Below are positions 11,692 through 23,437 of a stretch of 64,000 nt of DNA, piece after piece. Under the pieces are notes generated by a model that was given only the letters and a program-made list of their open reading frames with translations, was not told the DNA's origin and did not search any database. The DNA lies in the NCBI GenBank assembly GCA_022495005.1, contig JAGYXB010000519.1:103172-167171 (forward strand), written 5' to 3'. The translations under genes were made by a program, and so were the position numbers. This stretch comes from Rhyacophila brunnea (Eukaryota > Arthropoda > Insecta > Trichoptera > Rhyacophilidae). Position 1 is the first letter of the stretch. Every line of letters starts with the position of its first letter.

Positions 11692-12481
11692 CAGGGTTGG
11701 CGAACCCTTTTACGTACGCGTGCCAAAATTTTCTAAATTTTATTTTTCCACTGTCTGACATGCCAAGCAGTTTTTCGTAGCTAAAAAAGTTTTTTAAATT
11801 TTAAAGAATTATTCTATTAAAAAAGTTTAAAAATTACAATTGAGTTCTTGATAAGCTATCTTTCACCGTATTTTTAGCCGAAGGCATATCTTTTATTCTT
11901 TGATTTTCCCCCTTGTTTTCAAATAACAAGAGATTGTGGAAGCATTTAAACCATTCTTTTTCATGTTATATTCTCCACTACTGAAAGGTTTTCCATTTTT
12001 AGAGATTATGTTTGAAGCAATATAACAAGCAGTTATTATATTTGAATGATTGCCGATAATTAATTTCATAAGGTTTGTTGATTGAATATTTTTATTTTTA
12101 ATCCCCAATCCCAATGACCGACCTATGCAATTGTATATTTACATTAAACGTAATGTAAATATACAATTTTGCAAAATTGCAAATTCTTGAAAAGGATTTG
12201 CCTGCATTTTTTATATAATGCGATTTGTCATTTATGCATGAATTTCGTCGTTTCTGTTTGCCCATCGATTGGTAAGCATAATATATGAAAAACAGAAAAA
12301 ATACGCATGGCTATGTCGTCAGTATTTTAAAATATTTTATAAGTACTTAAGTAGTATATAATAATTATTTGTAAAACTTTTTTAAAAAATAAATAATATA
12401 TATAAAATAGTATTTTTTTTCAATTGAAACATTCATGTGCCATGCAAAATCATCTTGTGTGCCGTAGGTTCACCATCCCTG
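11692..12481 (-). mobile_element. hAT-type element with transposase N-terminal remnant
   Basis: 790 bp. Ends are CAGGGTTGGCGAAC and the complement of CAGGGATGGTGAACC, with a perfect 8-bp duplication GTCTATAA (11684-11691, 12482-12489). The minus strand keeps decayed transposase sequence of the type found in FAM200/ZBED5-like hAT proteins: ACYIASNIISKNGKPFSSGE around 12000, then RIKDM further on. A shorter relative is at 43705-44337. The copy sits inside the dispersed repeat that also occurs at 4160-4850. Confidence 0.85.
12129..12168. repeat. Perfect 18-bp hairpin
   Basis: Left arm 12129-12146 and right arm 12151-12168 are exact reverse complements (AATTGTATATTTACATTA) separated by AACG. The related element at 43705 keeps only the left arm at about 44175, so the palindrome arose in, or was kept by, this copy only. 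Confidence 0.9.
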
Positions 12482-12869
12482 GTCTATAACCTGACCACTC
12501 ACCACATTTATTAAGGTTTGTTTATTGAAGAATGTTTTTACCAAATAAATTGTTAAAATTTGTAAAACGCGAATATTCATGTTGGTAGGTATATTATAAT
12601 TTTTAATTTGTGAAAAAGTAGCTAACCCACTTACATAAAAATAATGCAGTAAAACCAAATTTTTATGCAAATAAAAAAATTGTTTTGATTTTATTTTTTA
12701 TCGTGTGGGCCTCAAAAGCAACCAATGCGTCGGGCCTCTTATGTCACCAAAACCGTCACTGTATATAAAAGGAGTAATATAATATATTATATTTACACTA
12801 TTATTACCCGTATCCGCCAAAATCCGCAAAATATGGTCATAAACCACGAAACGTGAATTTGTTATGATT

Positions 12870-13369
12870 TAAGGGGGGACATGCTCAGCGTAGGTCAAAA
12901 TGGAGCTTTTATTGCATTTTCAAAGCATAATTCTGGACATTCCTTAAACGTTGTAGATAATCTATTTAAGTCTATAATTTTGAAGCCTTATTATCTTTTA
13001 TATTTATTTTAAACTTTTGATGACTGCATAAAGTATATTTATTACATAAAATAGTATTCTTTTAAACCTCTCGCTCTAATGTTTTAGAATATAGCTAATC
13101 TTAAAAAAAATCTTAACACCACTGCACATTTATGTACTGAAATATGACTATATTCTAAAACATTAGAGCGAGAGGTTCAAAAGAATACTATTTTATGTAA
13201 TAAAAATACTTTATGCAGTCATCAAATGTTTAAAATAAATATAAAGGATAATAAGGCTTCAAAATTATATAAATAGATTATCTACAACATTTAAGGAATG
13301 TCCAGGATCATGCTTTGAAAATAAAATAAAAGCTTCATTTTGACCCACGCTGAGCACGTCCGCCCTTAA
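12870..13369. mobile_element. TTAA-flanked palindromic element, short form
   Basis: 500 bp, almost wholly an inverted repeat: TTAAGGGGGGACATGCTCAG at the left is mirrored by GAGCACGTCCGCCCTTAA at the right, and CTCTCGCTCTAATG / CATTAGAGCGAGAG lie close to the centre (about 13107). TTAA at both ends fits a 4-bp piggyBac-type target duplication. It matches the outer and middle part of the 1381-bp element at 34004-35384 and looks like a deletion derivative. No coding potential. Confidence 0.85.
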
Positions 13370-13587
13370 TGGTCTTGGTTTACTTATTACTTTATCGGGT
13401 ATATTAACCAAACAATGTATTGGTACCGGTTTGACATGTTGTATACACGTGCGTCAACTCTGATGTAGTATTGAAATATTAATTCAAATAGTATAGTAGA
13501 AATGCTAGGAATACTATATCCGCGGTAAGTGCATATACTAAAAAAAAAACTCTTGTAAAGCAATCGTTAAATGCCGTTTATATTGTG

Positions 13588-14485
13588 CAGTGGCGAGGGG
13601 TGGAGGTAGGCTGTTAAGATTCGACGTAAACAATGCAAACTAATCTTTTCAGTCATAGTTATTTGTTTTCAATGAGTACAATTTTCAGATGGTGCTGGTT
13701 AGTTTTTTAAATTCAATTAAAACTTGCCTAAAACAAACCATAATAGTTTAGGTATGCTATGGGCGATCAGACAAAAATAGTGCACACTTTTCAGTCATAC
13801 TTATTTGTTTTCATTAAATTATGAATACATATATTACAGATGCTGTTGGTTTAGGCAGAATTTTAGATGTTTTATAGATAAACTCATATTTTGATCTACT
13901 ATAGTTTGGGATTAGGCAGGACGAATTGATTTTTTTTTAAACTAACAAACACTATATACACATTGTAGTCTTCCTTCAATGAAAACAATAAGTTGGCTCG
14001 CACACCTAAACTCGCCTCGTCTGCCGCACAGCCATTGATCAAACCTTCTAGGAACGTCGCACCGATGTTGCATCTGAAAACCGCGCACGTTGTCGCCTAG
14101 CGACAGTCGCGCGTAATTTCTCGAAACGTGAATATATTATGAGATGCGGCGACCAGCGAGCCGATATAGGAATGACCAATTTGTAGCGTGTGCGTATGCA
14201 TACTAGCACCTTCGACTTGCAGTACGAGACGCATGCGATTTGTTGCTAGAAGCACTACATGTTTTTTTTTTCAAATTAAAAAGTCGCATTCCATCAACGT
14301 GCGGAGCTCCATTTGGCAACGTGTTTTTTGTGAATAACGATGACGTCACATCAACGTATTTGATACGTTGTAGACGGACGAGTTTAGATATGCGAGCCGG
14401 CTACTACGTTCGACTGATAAAATTTAGTGTGCACTATTTATGTCGGATCTTAACAGCCTACCTCCTACTTTACCCTTCGCCACTG
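13588..14485. mobile_element. Family P non-autonomous element, copy 2, interrupted
   Basis: Ends CAGTGGCGAGGGGTGGAGG and complement of CAGTGGCGAAGGGTAAAG. The flanking 8-mers ATATTGTG (13580-13587) and ATATTATG (14486-14493) match at 7 of 8 positions. It is about 300 bp longer than copy 1 because another inverted-repeat element is inserted at 13991-14405. Confidence 0.8.
13991..14405. mobile_element. Unclassified inverted-repeat element nested in family P copy
   Basis: 415 bp, GC-richer than its surroundings. Left GGCTCGCACACCTAAACTCG and right complement GGCTCGCATATCTAAACTCG form a terminal inverted repeat of about 25 bp. Removing it restores the family P order (CAATGAAAA.. then TACGTTCGACTGA), as seen at 40000 and 3130. 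The target duplication is unclear. A relative of the left end is at about 4164. Superfamily not assigned. Confidence 0.7.
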
Positions 14486-14728
14486 ATATTATGCAGTGTT
14501 CACACATATAATATAAATTAAGAATTTAAAAATTGTACTTAGCATTTTTAAACGCCAAAAGATATATTCCCATAATATTAATTATTTCGCTAAAATGTTA
14601 TGCGTATGGAACTTAATCAGTTAGTAAAGCTGTTATACCGTTGTCATATTTTCATTTTGCTCCAAGTTACTTAATTGAGTTCCGCGATTGAAGCACAGCT
14701 TCACAAAAATGTTCCGGGTAGTGTAGAG

Positions 14729-15564
14729 CAGTCCACCTTTTCCAACCCATAGCACACCAAAGGTCTCCCCAGAATTCCGCAGCACACCACATGTAAAACA
14801 ATTTATACACCAAAACATGGACTCCACATCCTAAAGGGGGACCCCAGCCCAAGATCTTTGGCGGGCCTACCCTATCGCTAAGGTTAAAGACAGACAGAAA
14901 GACAGTGTGTGAACAGTTTAAGACACTATTTGAAAAACGCTAAAATAGTGTTTTTCAAATAGTGTTCGATGTAAAATTAATAGTATTGGACTCGAAAATG
15001 GGAGCTGAACTGCGATAGTAAGCGATAGATCGGAAATCCGAGGATATTTTTTATTAACCGAAATCCAGAAAATAGCCAATGGAACATCGGCGAACTTCGG
15101 TTTTAGCGTCCCGTCGTTTATCAATTCAACAATTCCTCTCGAATTTATAGGAAAAGCGTTTCTATAGAATTTTCGGCATTGGTTGCAAAAAGGTTTCGTA
15201 TCCTGTCTCATTTACTGTATGAAAGTACTGGTGAAATTTCTTTTGCAGCAAAGATAAATGTTTTTGAGACGGATCCAAAATTAATTGCTCGTTTTCAATG
15301 GTGGTCTAGTAGTTTTTTCTGACATTTGTAGAGATCCTTGTCTTAACTTCTTCTGCCAAAGTTTCATTTTATTTTTGACTTCTTCTAATTTATCAGAGCA
15401 TGTCAATATGTTTTCATTCTGACCTTGCATTGTTTCATTAAGTTCATGCAGGTGCTCAAATATATTACCAGTAATGTACAAAAATTTGGCTATTGCACCA
15501 CGGCACACCTAGCATCGTCTCGCGGCACACCAGTGTGCCACGGCACACCGGTTGCGGAGCACTG
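14729..15564 (-). mobile_element. hAT-type element with broken FAM200/ZBED5-like transposase
   Basis: 836 bp, ends CAGTCCACCTTTTCC and complement of CAGTGCTCCGCAACC, perfect 8-bp duplication GTGTAGAG (14721-14728, 15565-15572). The minus strand carries two transposase fragments. At 15281-15508 lies FEHLHELNETMQGQNENIL, the 'IFxHLNxLNxxLQGxxxxI' block of this hAT branch. At 14918-15211 lies LAIFWISVNKKYPRISDLSL, the segment just before the C-terminal dimerisation motif. The fragments are in broken frames; subterminal GCACACC repeats occur at both ends. Confidence 0.85.
14923..14965. repeat. 16-bp hairpin inside the hAT element
   Basis: ACACTATTTGAAAAAC (14923-14938) is exactly mirrored at 14950-14965 with an 11-nt loop. 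Confidence 0.85.
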
Positions 15565-15572
15565 GTGTAGAG

Positions 15573-16600
15573 GATGGCACAAAAATAAAAAAAAGTATTG
15601 CGCCTCACAAATTAAGAATCCTTGTGCTACGTATTCGGGTACTGCCATAGGTTAAACTACTCTGAAATTAAAAAAATGTCACTGGCAGACTAAAAATATA
15701 CTACGCTTTCGAACTTTAAAGCGGTCAGTCCGAACCTGTATGCACACAACGTGGTTATAAGTAATCGCAACAAAATCGACCAAGCGATACAGGATAGCCA
15801 CAAATTATCAAGTTTCGATAATGAATCAGTACGAGATATTTTATAATTTACAGATTGTAAGGTGAGCATAACATAAATTATGTGTATAATAAAACGCGGA
15901 ATAATCATTTTGTTATTAAATTTACCAACATATATTTTGTACCTATTATGACTGGTTGTAATAACCATAATTAAAGGAATGTAATGGCAATGGCAAAAAG
16001 ACTTTACAAAAAATAATTAAAAATTGAAAATAATTTAGAAGAATAAAAACATCAAACAAAACGAATTAAATAATATAGTCTATTTAGATTTATTGTCTTC
16101 TATGTTCGAAAACATATAATATAACTCCTAGACTTAGATAGTAATTCAAGAGAAAAATAAAGAATATACGCATTTGAATAATAAATTGTGGTATGAGGTG
16201 CGGATTCCGAGTTTTGTGGATGGCCAAACGTGCAAATAATTTCACCATCAACGAACTCCATATTCGAAAATTTTGACAGTTTTGACAGACTGAATTTGAG
16301 AATGATTCGATAATTTTGAAAAGAGAGCTCACTATCTGAATGGGAATTGTTGGGCTTCACATTTGTATGTCGAATGATCAAAAGGCGCTAGTAGGACGCT
16401 TCTATTTTGACGGTGCTACTTTACGTCCAACTTCGGTACTTTATTTCGGATATTTTGTTTTAATTTGTAAGCTGTCAAACTATTATGAGAGTATAATTTG
16501 TTTACGTGTATGATTAATGCGTCTTCTCCTTGTCTCGCTCTTTCTTACATATCTTCATAGTTTCTCTCTCTAATGGGTTATAGATAATTCAAGACAAAAT
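15573..16600. other. No gene seen
   Basis: AT-rich sequence with short open frames but no recognisable protein, RNA or element ends. Confidence 0.4.
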
Positions 16601-16623
16601 ATATATAAGATAATTACGACATA

Positions 16624-16854
16624 GTGTATACCTGGCCCATGTACCTACACAGAATAGACGAGTCACACATGAAAAATAAACTGACGTTCATAAAGCCGGA
16701 AGGCAAGCGAATACTTTGTCGATCTCGTACAAGATGGAGCGATAGTGTCAAGTTGAATTTAAAGACCTTGTGCGTCCTAAACTGGAAGAAAACGGCTTTA
16801 GACAGACCTGAATGGAAGCAGATACTGGAAGAGGCATCCTATTATTACGAATAA
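16624..16854 (+). pseudogene. LINE C-terminal fragment
   Basis: An open frame of 76 residues. Visible blocks HRIDESHMKNKL, KPEGKRILCRSRTRWSDSV and LNWKKTALDRPEWKQIL follow the pattern at the extreme C-terminus of endonuclease-reverse transcriptase LINE proteins (GHVxRM.., G.R..GRP..RW.D, W...AxDRxxWR). All catalytic parts are missing, so it is a 5'-truncated insertion or an exonised scrap. Confidence 0.65.
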
Positions 16855-17083
16855 TTTTAAATAATATTTAATTGGCATGCTCCAGAACAAGACGTGAACA
16901 ATGATTAAACATATTTTAACCCTTAATTGCATTTCAACAAGCAACAAGCTGTATAATTCGTAATATTTTTTCGTGAATGAAATTTTATTTAAAGGCTTAC
17001 AGTTCTCCGCAGTTGATAAAATGTGCTGGCAAAATAGTATTAGTACATATTTATTCACAAATGCCACTGTAAATTTATAATAA

Positions 17084-17280
17084 GGTGGCTCTCGAGGTGC
17101 AGTGGGTAAGACGCTAGCCTTCCACCCCAGAGTTCTGGGTTCGATTCCCGGTCATGACAAAAACATTTAGGTGTTTTTCTCAAAGCCTGTGTGTTTGTGA
17201 TTGTTCAAAAATTACTAACAACCACCTTGTACGAAAAAGCAAGGACATGGTTATTAATAATTTAAAAAAAATATATATAA
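17084..17280 (+). mobile_element. SINE-1, tRNA-derived
   Basis: A tRNA-like head at 17084-17158 contains an A-box-like GTGCAGTGGGTAAG and B box GGGTTCGATTCCC. A body follows with AGCCTGTGTGTTTGTG and CCTTGTACGAAAAAGCAAGG, then an A/T-rich tail. A complement copy lies at 41855-42032 and a 3' fragment at 61348-61392, so it is a mobile family and not a tRNA gene. Confidence 0.75.
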
Positions 17281-18540
17281 TAATATTAAATGACATTCTG
17301 ATCGATTAGAACAGTAATTTCAACTGCTTTATCTGCAAACCGGCTAACAGCATTTGGGAAAATTGTTCAGGAAATAGAAAAACTTAATAATTTAACTATC
17401 GAGCGGAATTTACCAATTACAAAAATACACTCAGATTTTTTTTTTCAAATAATCTGCACTATGAATTAATACACTATTTTTTTAGCTTCCCTTTTATATA
17501 ATGAAAATTTATATAAAGAGCGGTGTTGTCCCATTTACGATATCGGAAATTTGGCACCTGCAGTTGGGTGTTTTGTGTGAAGAACGATAACACAATTTAT
17601 TTATAGGTTTAGGAGTTTGGAATTTTGTGTGAGCATAGAAAACATGCTTTATAATAAAATGCCATCAAAATCTCATTTTTGGTTGTGAAAGTGCAGTTGG
17701 CTGGTTTGCAGCTAAAGCAGTCGATATGTTAATTGGAGGGTTGCTATCATGCATTTAAGGATTAATAAACCACATCATATACATATTATATTAACTCCGG
17801 ACTACCGACATTTTTTCATAGTTTCGGTTCCAGTTCAGGTTTTTTCAAGATTTTGAATCATGGGTTCCGGTTCCAAAAGAGTGGTTAATCTGATCCAGGG
17901 TTCGGTTCTGCTTCCATTTCTGCATGGCAAATGAAGAAAATTTAAAAATAGTTGAGCGAACTAACAGTGGGGCGGAATTTTGTTACTCTATAAAGGCCAT
18001 GATACGTCTATTACAAATTGAAATATTAACTTGATAGGAAAAAAAATGTTAGACGGTAAAATATAAATCACAAAAGTCTACTTTGAGTCAGACGGCGCGG
18101 CGCGTGCGGGGATTTTATGCCACTCTATATGGTAACATTCCAATGCATACGTAATATTTTGACGAATATAAAATAATTGAGAAAACAAAAAAAAACTAAA
18201 ATGTTATTTGCTAGGAATACTGTCTCACATTGAATTGTATCATGGCTCAACAAGTGAATAGTATTCAAACGTCTCAGAAATGCCATAAGTGTTTTATTAC
18301 GAAAAATCAAACTGAGGTTTTGTAATAAACTATTCCTTTTATTCATAGAATAATTCACAAGATTTGAGAATGTAAGATTTTTTGTATTATTGAAAATACA
18401 TAATTTGAAAACACCGTTATGTGAGTACGTTATAACTACACTTAACACTTAATTGATACCTTGCATTTAAACACAAAAACCGATACCCATCATTAACGCA
18501 CTTTGAAAAGCATTTCATGTACTACTATTAGTTAACTTAG
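17281..18540. other. No gene seen
   Basis: No gene or element ends recognised. A GGTTCCGGTTCC-type stretch near 17820-17930 is simple repeated sequence. Confidence 0.4.
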
Positions 18541-18555
18541 TCGTAATTAAGTAGG

Positions 18556-18632
18556 ACGCCCGTAACCTAATTGGTGAAGAAAATTGGCAGGAATCTAGTG
18601 GTTACAGGTTCAAATCTCGTCATGCGTCGTAT
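18556..18632 (+). repeat. tRNA-like sequence, probably SINE head or tRNA relic
   Basis: GACGC near the start can pair with GCGTC at the end; a B-box-like GGTTCAAATCTC and an A-box-like TAACCTAATTGG are correctly ordered and spaced. The acceptor stem is only partly paired and the anticodon arm is poor, so it is not called as a functional tRNA. Confidence 0.35.
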
Positions 18633-18961
18633 TTAAAAAAAAAATTCTAATAGGTATACTGAAATGTTCAAATTATGAAAGTATTTTCAGCCGACCAAAA
18701 CATCTCAGATCAGTTTTTTTGCCTCAGGTGACGAAGTCAAGTAATATTTCTTGATATATATTACGAGTATACTAGCTGACCCGGCAAACTTCGTACCGCC
18801 TCAGAATCAATAATCTTGTGTTAACTTATTAGCTGAAATAAATTCAGTTTTTTATTAAGTTAAAATGAATACTCAAAATGAATTAGTTCAATAAATGTGC
18901 AAAAATCAAATCAAAATGAAAAGTATTTTAATTATATTGAACTGTACACACTGTACACACA

Positions 18962-19040
18962 CGATGACCGCGTGGATTAAGCGCCGGTCTATAGTGTCGA
19001 GGGTCCCATGTTCGAATCCTGGGTCTGGTAAGTTCACATA
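18962..19040 (+). mobile_element. SINE-2 head inside the Helitron
   Basis: CCGCGTGGATTAAGCG, TGTCGAGGGTCCCATG and GTTCGAATCCTGGG match the tRNA-like head of SINE-2 (29410-29640, 55043-55225). Only the head is present. Confidence 0.6.
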
Positions 19041-20395
19041 TTGTAATTCAATTTCAATTCAATGATGACTACCGAGCCAACCTTCAGTCGTAAATTGTGC
19101 GGTGGCAAGCCAGGCAGATCCAATGAGTTTAAAAATTCAGTTGGATAGTTGGTTGCTTCGTCTTCGTTTGCTACACAGTCGATAGATTTGAAGGAATGCA
19201 GTGGACCAACGATTTGATTTTGAATTGTGAAGTTTAAGTGATCCACATCTTTGTTCTTTACCGCAAGAATGCTCGTTCACTCAACCAATTGTCATGTTTG
19301 TGATTACCAATGATGTTTGGTAACACTTTGTTGATGAGTTCGTCTTTAGTTAAATTTAGAAAAATTCAGCGGAAACGAAATCAATCCGCTCGATTCATCG
19401 ACAGGAACACGGCCGTTACCGATAGTCAGCAATTGCTTGGAGAAATCTTCGGCAGTTAGATCGTTTAGCAATGCAACTCGCATGTTTGTCGTCAGCTGAA
19501 GTGTCTTCACATAGTACCACAGAGTCGATGATTTGGGGCAAGCATTTATTTCATCAGCAGCGGTCGATCTTGGAATGACTGGTAGTGTTTGGCGAAAATC
19601 GCCAGATAGTAGAATCATTGCGCCTCCAAAACTTCTTGAGTCATTGCGCAGATCTTTCATAGTTCGATTGAGTGCTTTCAATGCGCGTTTGTGCGCCATT
19701 GTGCATTCATCCCAGGTGATGATTTTACTTGCTAACAAAACTTTGGCCATTGCTGAGTATTTCGCAATGTTGCATGTCGGTTTTTCGATCTCGCACGAAC
19801 AGTAGCCAAAATCAATGACATGAGGAATGTCTTCCCAGTTCCATCGGGCGCGTCGAGGAAAAATAAGCCACCATTTCCATCATCAATTGCCTTTATTAAC
19901 GTATCGTACACTTACTTCTGTTGAGGGTTCAACAGTGGTACATTCGTTCGAACTGATTGGTTCAATGCATCTCGATCATATTCACGATCACGTTCCAATT
20001 TTCGATTGAAAGCGTCGTTCATTCCACGATGTGGCGTTGGCATTCCTAACTTGACTACAAAACTACCGCACATGAGGTAACACATGTATTCGATCAAAAG
20101 CAAAGCCTTGTTATGTATCTCCTCATTCACCTTGAGATCGGGATTCCCTGAACTGACACGAATTCGATGTAAAATGTCTTCTGACATGTCATCCTTGTAT
20201 TTGTTTTACAGTTCAGGTGGATTCGATGGGAAGCATGTCGAAATAATGATAGTAAATAAAGTGCGTATCTGACTTAGAGATGCAGAAACAATTGCTTCAG
20301 CGATTGTCATATCGCAATGAGTATCGTTTTCAAGCAAATTGAGCTGTTGACATGAAGCACGAAATGTTGGGCACACCACACCATTGTCAGTTAGA
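19030..20395 (-). pseudogene. Helitron RepHel helicase (PIF1-like) remnant
   Basis: Helitrons move by rolling-circle replication; the helicase half of RepHel unwinds DNA at the element. On the minus strand one reads CPTFRASCQQLNLLEND, then DDMSEDILHRIR (about 20190), then a Walker A block DAPDGTGKTFLMSLILA (about 19850). Next come the DECTMAHKRALKALNR and LLSGDFRQTLPVIPR motifs (19346-19750) and NSLDLPGLPPHNLRLKVGS (19034-19246). A TAA stop precedes the Walker A block, an internal deletion joins LILATV to a sequence before DECTMAH, and a stop splits the C-terminal part. The Rep nuclease half is absent. Confidence 0.85.
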
Positions 20396-20756
20396 CATTT
20401 CGACTATCATTCTTTCTTTTGTTTGTTTGTTTCTTGTTTATTGTTTCTGTCATGTATCAGAGATGGCGTTGTATACGGATTTAATTTTTTTGTGATTTTC
20501 TTTTATTTTCGAATGCGCGAATGGTTCATTGTTCAAAATGTCAAAATGTATGAGAAAATTAATGTTAATAGTTATTCTGCTATTCGGAGCTGAGACAAAT
20601 CCAACAAATCAAAGATCGTAAAAATCGGTCCAGCCGTTCTCGAGTTATAAATGGTGTAACTAACCCGACTTTCTTTTATATATATAGATTGTATACAATA
20701 GAATAGAATATAATATATAATAATGTATAAGCTTGGCATCTGAGATAATTGTTATT

Positions 20757-21690
20757 TATCAATAGTTGGACCAAATATGGTGGCAGTTATTCCTTAATTC
20801 CCCATCTACCTCATATCCTTAATTATTATTGTCGCTAGACCAGGGCGACTACCAGTTACTGGTCATGAGATGACCGTATTGCAAATCACATTCAGTTACT
20901 CCAAGACAGTCGAGCGCGTAGGCTTGATAAAGCTATCGTGCTATATCTAATACGATAAGAACGAGACCGCGTTAACTACAGAGTGATTCATACATTCTGT
21001 TCAACCTTCGTTGTACTAAATATGTTACGGTTTGAGTGAACGTCGCGTCTATATCATCCATCTTAAACTTATTATTAACATTCATCAACCTCATATTATG
21101 AAGGGGTTATTTCAAGACAATGATATGCCACGGAAACATAGTTTGGAGAAATGAGCAATTTAATGTTCTTATTCGATGTTCATAATATATTCTTGATCAA
21201 CATCACTATTTTAATAGGAAAAAACACTATCCTCATTTAAAATGTTTGATATAACGCACAAATAATTCTTGTGTTTGGAGCAAGAAGGCGTGGATGACTG
21301 ACCGGTGTCCATTTTGACTGGTGTCAAAATTTGAATTTGCAAGAACTACACATAATATATAATATTGAGATATCTGTTTATTTTTTTAAAGTGTCTATGA
21401 GTGTGTGCCCTGGGAATTAGTTTTATTCAAAATCAACAAAATCATAATTATGTGGCATATCATTGTCGTGCGATTACCCCTTCATATATTATCATCCAAC
21501 AAAAGTGTACGTCCGTTTACTAGTGCGTGAGTGCGTGAACACCGAACTGGCCTCAGCGCGCAACAGCCCTCTCGACAAAAAGGTCAGTGTCTGGCTTCCT
21601 GTGTAAACCTCCCCCCCTAGATCCGTAATCCACCAACCAGAATCACCTTTAAATTACAGTTCACTTCTAAAAGCGCCACCAATCAATTAT
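20757..21690 (+). repeat. Dispersed repeat family R, copy R2, interrupted
   Basis: Left part (ATGGTGGCAGTTATTCC, GTCGCTAGACCAGGGCG) and right part (AAGGTCAGTGTCTGGC, AAAAGCGCCACCAATCA) match other R copies; the middle is split by the inverted-repeat element at about 21098-21487. Confidence 0.6.
21098..21487. mobile_element. Inverted-repeat element nested in R2
   Basis: Left TATGAAGGGGTTATTTCAAG..ACAATGATATGCCAC and the right complement TATGAAGGGGTAATCGCACG..ACAATGATATGCCAC form terminal repeats of about 35 bp. The target duplication is short (TA or TAT). No coding potential. Confidence 0.7.
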
Positions 21691-21878
21691 TTTTGTAAGG
21701 AGGAAAAGGCTTTCACGGTTGTTTGTTATCCCAAAAGAATAGGATAACGTATTGATGGAAAGTACTGTGAAACCGAACGCCGGTCCAATTATATTATCAA
21801 AAGGGATCCGATTAATTAAGAGGAAACGTTGCTCAGAATAAAATAGTGCGCAAACAGCTCACCTGTATTAGTTGTGAG

Positions 21879-22612
21879 TAGGGAATCCAATTCCGAGCCA
21901 AAATTTTGATCCCGGGATTTCAGGATTACAATTTGACAATCCCGGGATTGGCATTTTTTTCCATAGTTAATATATTTTTTTAAATATACAAATAACATTG
22001 ATAAAATCGGTCAAAAATAAATCAAGTACAATTTATAGATACTATTTAAGACATTTATTGTTATTGTGTACGTTCAATCTTTGAAATACATAAGTTTAAT
22101 GGAGTAAATAATATTGCAATATAAATTTAATGATTATGTGAATTTAATATGAGATTGCTGTTTATGATAGTAAAGACTTAATAAATGGATTAGCGAGATT
22201 AAACATAGTAAAGAAAATCATGGTGTATGGCTTTTCCGCTTCATAAATCTAATTAGTCAGCCAAATATGAAACTGCCGTAAAACGTATGAGATCATGGTG
22301 GAATTACTTTGTTAAAAGTGCGAAGCATTGTTTTTTTCCAATCTTCCTCATTTTTATTAATTTATATGAAAAAATAAACTGAATCGGCAACTTACACATG
22401 GGTAATAAATCAAACTTCATTCAAACTCAGTTTATTTCTAATGTAGTTATTTGTTATTAAAAGTATTTTTTCTGTTATAATTTCATTTTTATTTTATTTT
22501 CCATAAAAATTAATAAAAAAAAATCAATCCTGAAAGTTTCGGGATTATGTTTACCAATTCCGGGATTCATAGGTATCGAAAATAGCTCGAGATCCCGGGA
22601 TTGGAATCCCTA
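21879..22612. mobile_element. hAT-type miniature element (TAGGGAATCC family), copy 1
   Basis: 734 bp, ends TAGGGAATCCAATTCCGAG and complement of TAGGGATTCCAATCCCGGG, perfect 8-bp duplication GTTGTGAG (21871-21878, 22613-22620). Subterminal ATCCCGGGATT motifs lie at both ends. Interior non-coding. A near copy is at 61868-62600. Confidence 0.88.
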
Positions 22613-22951
22613 GTTGTGAGTTATGACACCGAGAGAAGAAGGAGGTAGAATACGGGGTGAAAACCCAAAAATCTCGTAAGGTAAGAAGGAATTCTTATTA
22701 GGCTTCACTAGCTTGTATAGTATATGTGATATTATTAGACGCTTTGATATTATTTCTGTTTGAATTAAGTTGTTCTCACAATACACTACCGATCGCTATA
22801 TGTATATGTACATAACGTATAATAACACTTACCCTTTATTATAAAAATACTTTCATGTCGGCGCTTACTGGTTATCAATGGTTTTTAAACTTTTTCATTT
22901 CACAGCACTCGTATGGGACGTACAGAAACGTGAAAATTAATGCCAAATAAT

Positions 22952-23436
22952 TACAAGATAAAAAGAACTTTCTATATACCACGTTTTTAAATTTTCTGTT
23001 GAATCATATACCTACACTTGACAATTCCATGTATTAATAAAAACTTTTTATTGTACTTGATAGAAATACTGAATACATATTATAGAATACAGAAATGTCA
23101 TTTTGACACTTCATATTGATTTCCATAGTAACGCACGTATATATTAATAATTTAGTTGCTAGGACCCACTTAGCAACCAATAATAGTGAGTAGTAAATAT
23201 TACTTTTAACGATTTTTTCCGAAACATACAAAACAGAATTAACTGAAAATGAATTCAATTCTGCTTAAAGATGGCCAAAAGTATTAAAAGAATGCATTGT
23301 CGTCGTGTTCTGATATTTTGTGTCTAGCTAGTCGAGAAGTTAGTTAAAAATCTTGGACAAACAAGAAAAAAATCTGCACAAGAAAAAATCTGTACCGGAC
23401 AAACAAGAATACGAGCTAATAAAAACATGGTAAAAT
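22952..23436 (+). mobile_element. Family X element, copy X2
   Basis: Matches X1: start AATTACAAGATAAAAAG, the 14-mer ATTTCCATAGTAAC at 23119-23132, TTGCTAGG..TTAGCAACC hairpin, then GATGGCCAAAAGTATT. The right end is degraded and abuts the TA-flanked element at 23438. Confidence 0.75.
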
Positions 23437-23437
23437 A

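Larger units (their letters stand above)
18772..20688 (-). mobile_element. Helitron, both ends present, decayed
   Basis: 1917 bp on the minus strand. The 5' end is TCTATATATATAAAAGAAAG preceded by A, and the 3' end is CTAG followed by T, the A|TC...CTRR|T insertion pattern of Helitrons. About 10 nt before CTAG lies a GGC...TTGCC hairpin. The element carries helicase remnants (next entry). A SINE-2 head (18962-19040) lies inside the 3' part. Confidence 0.85.
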
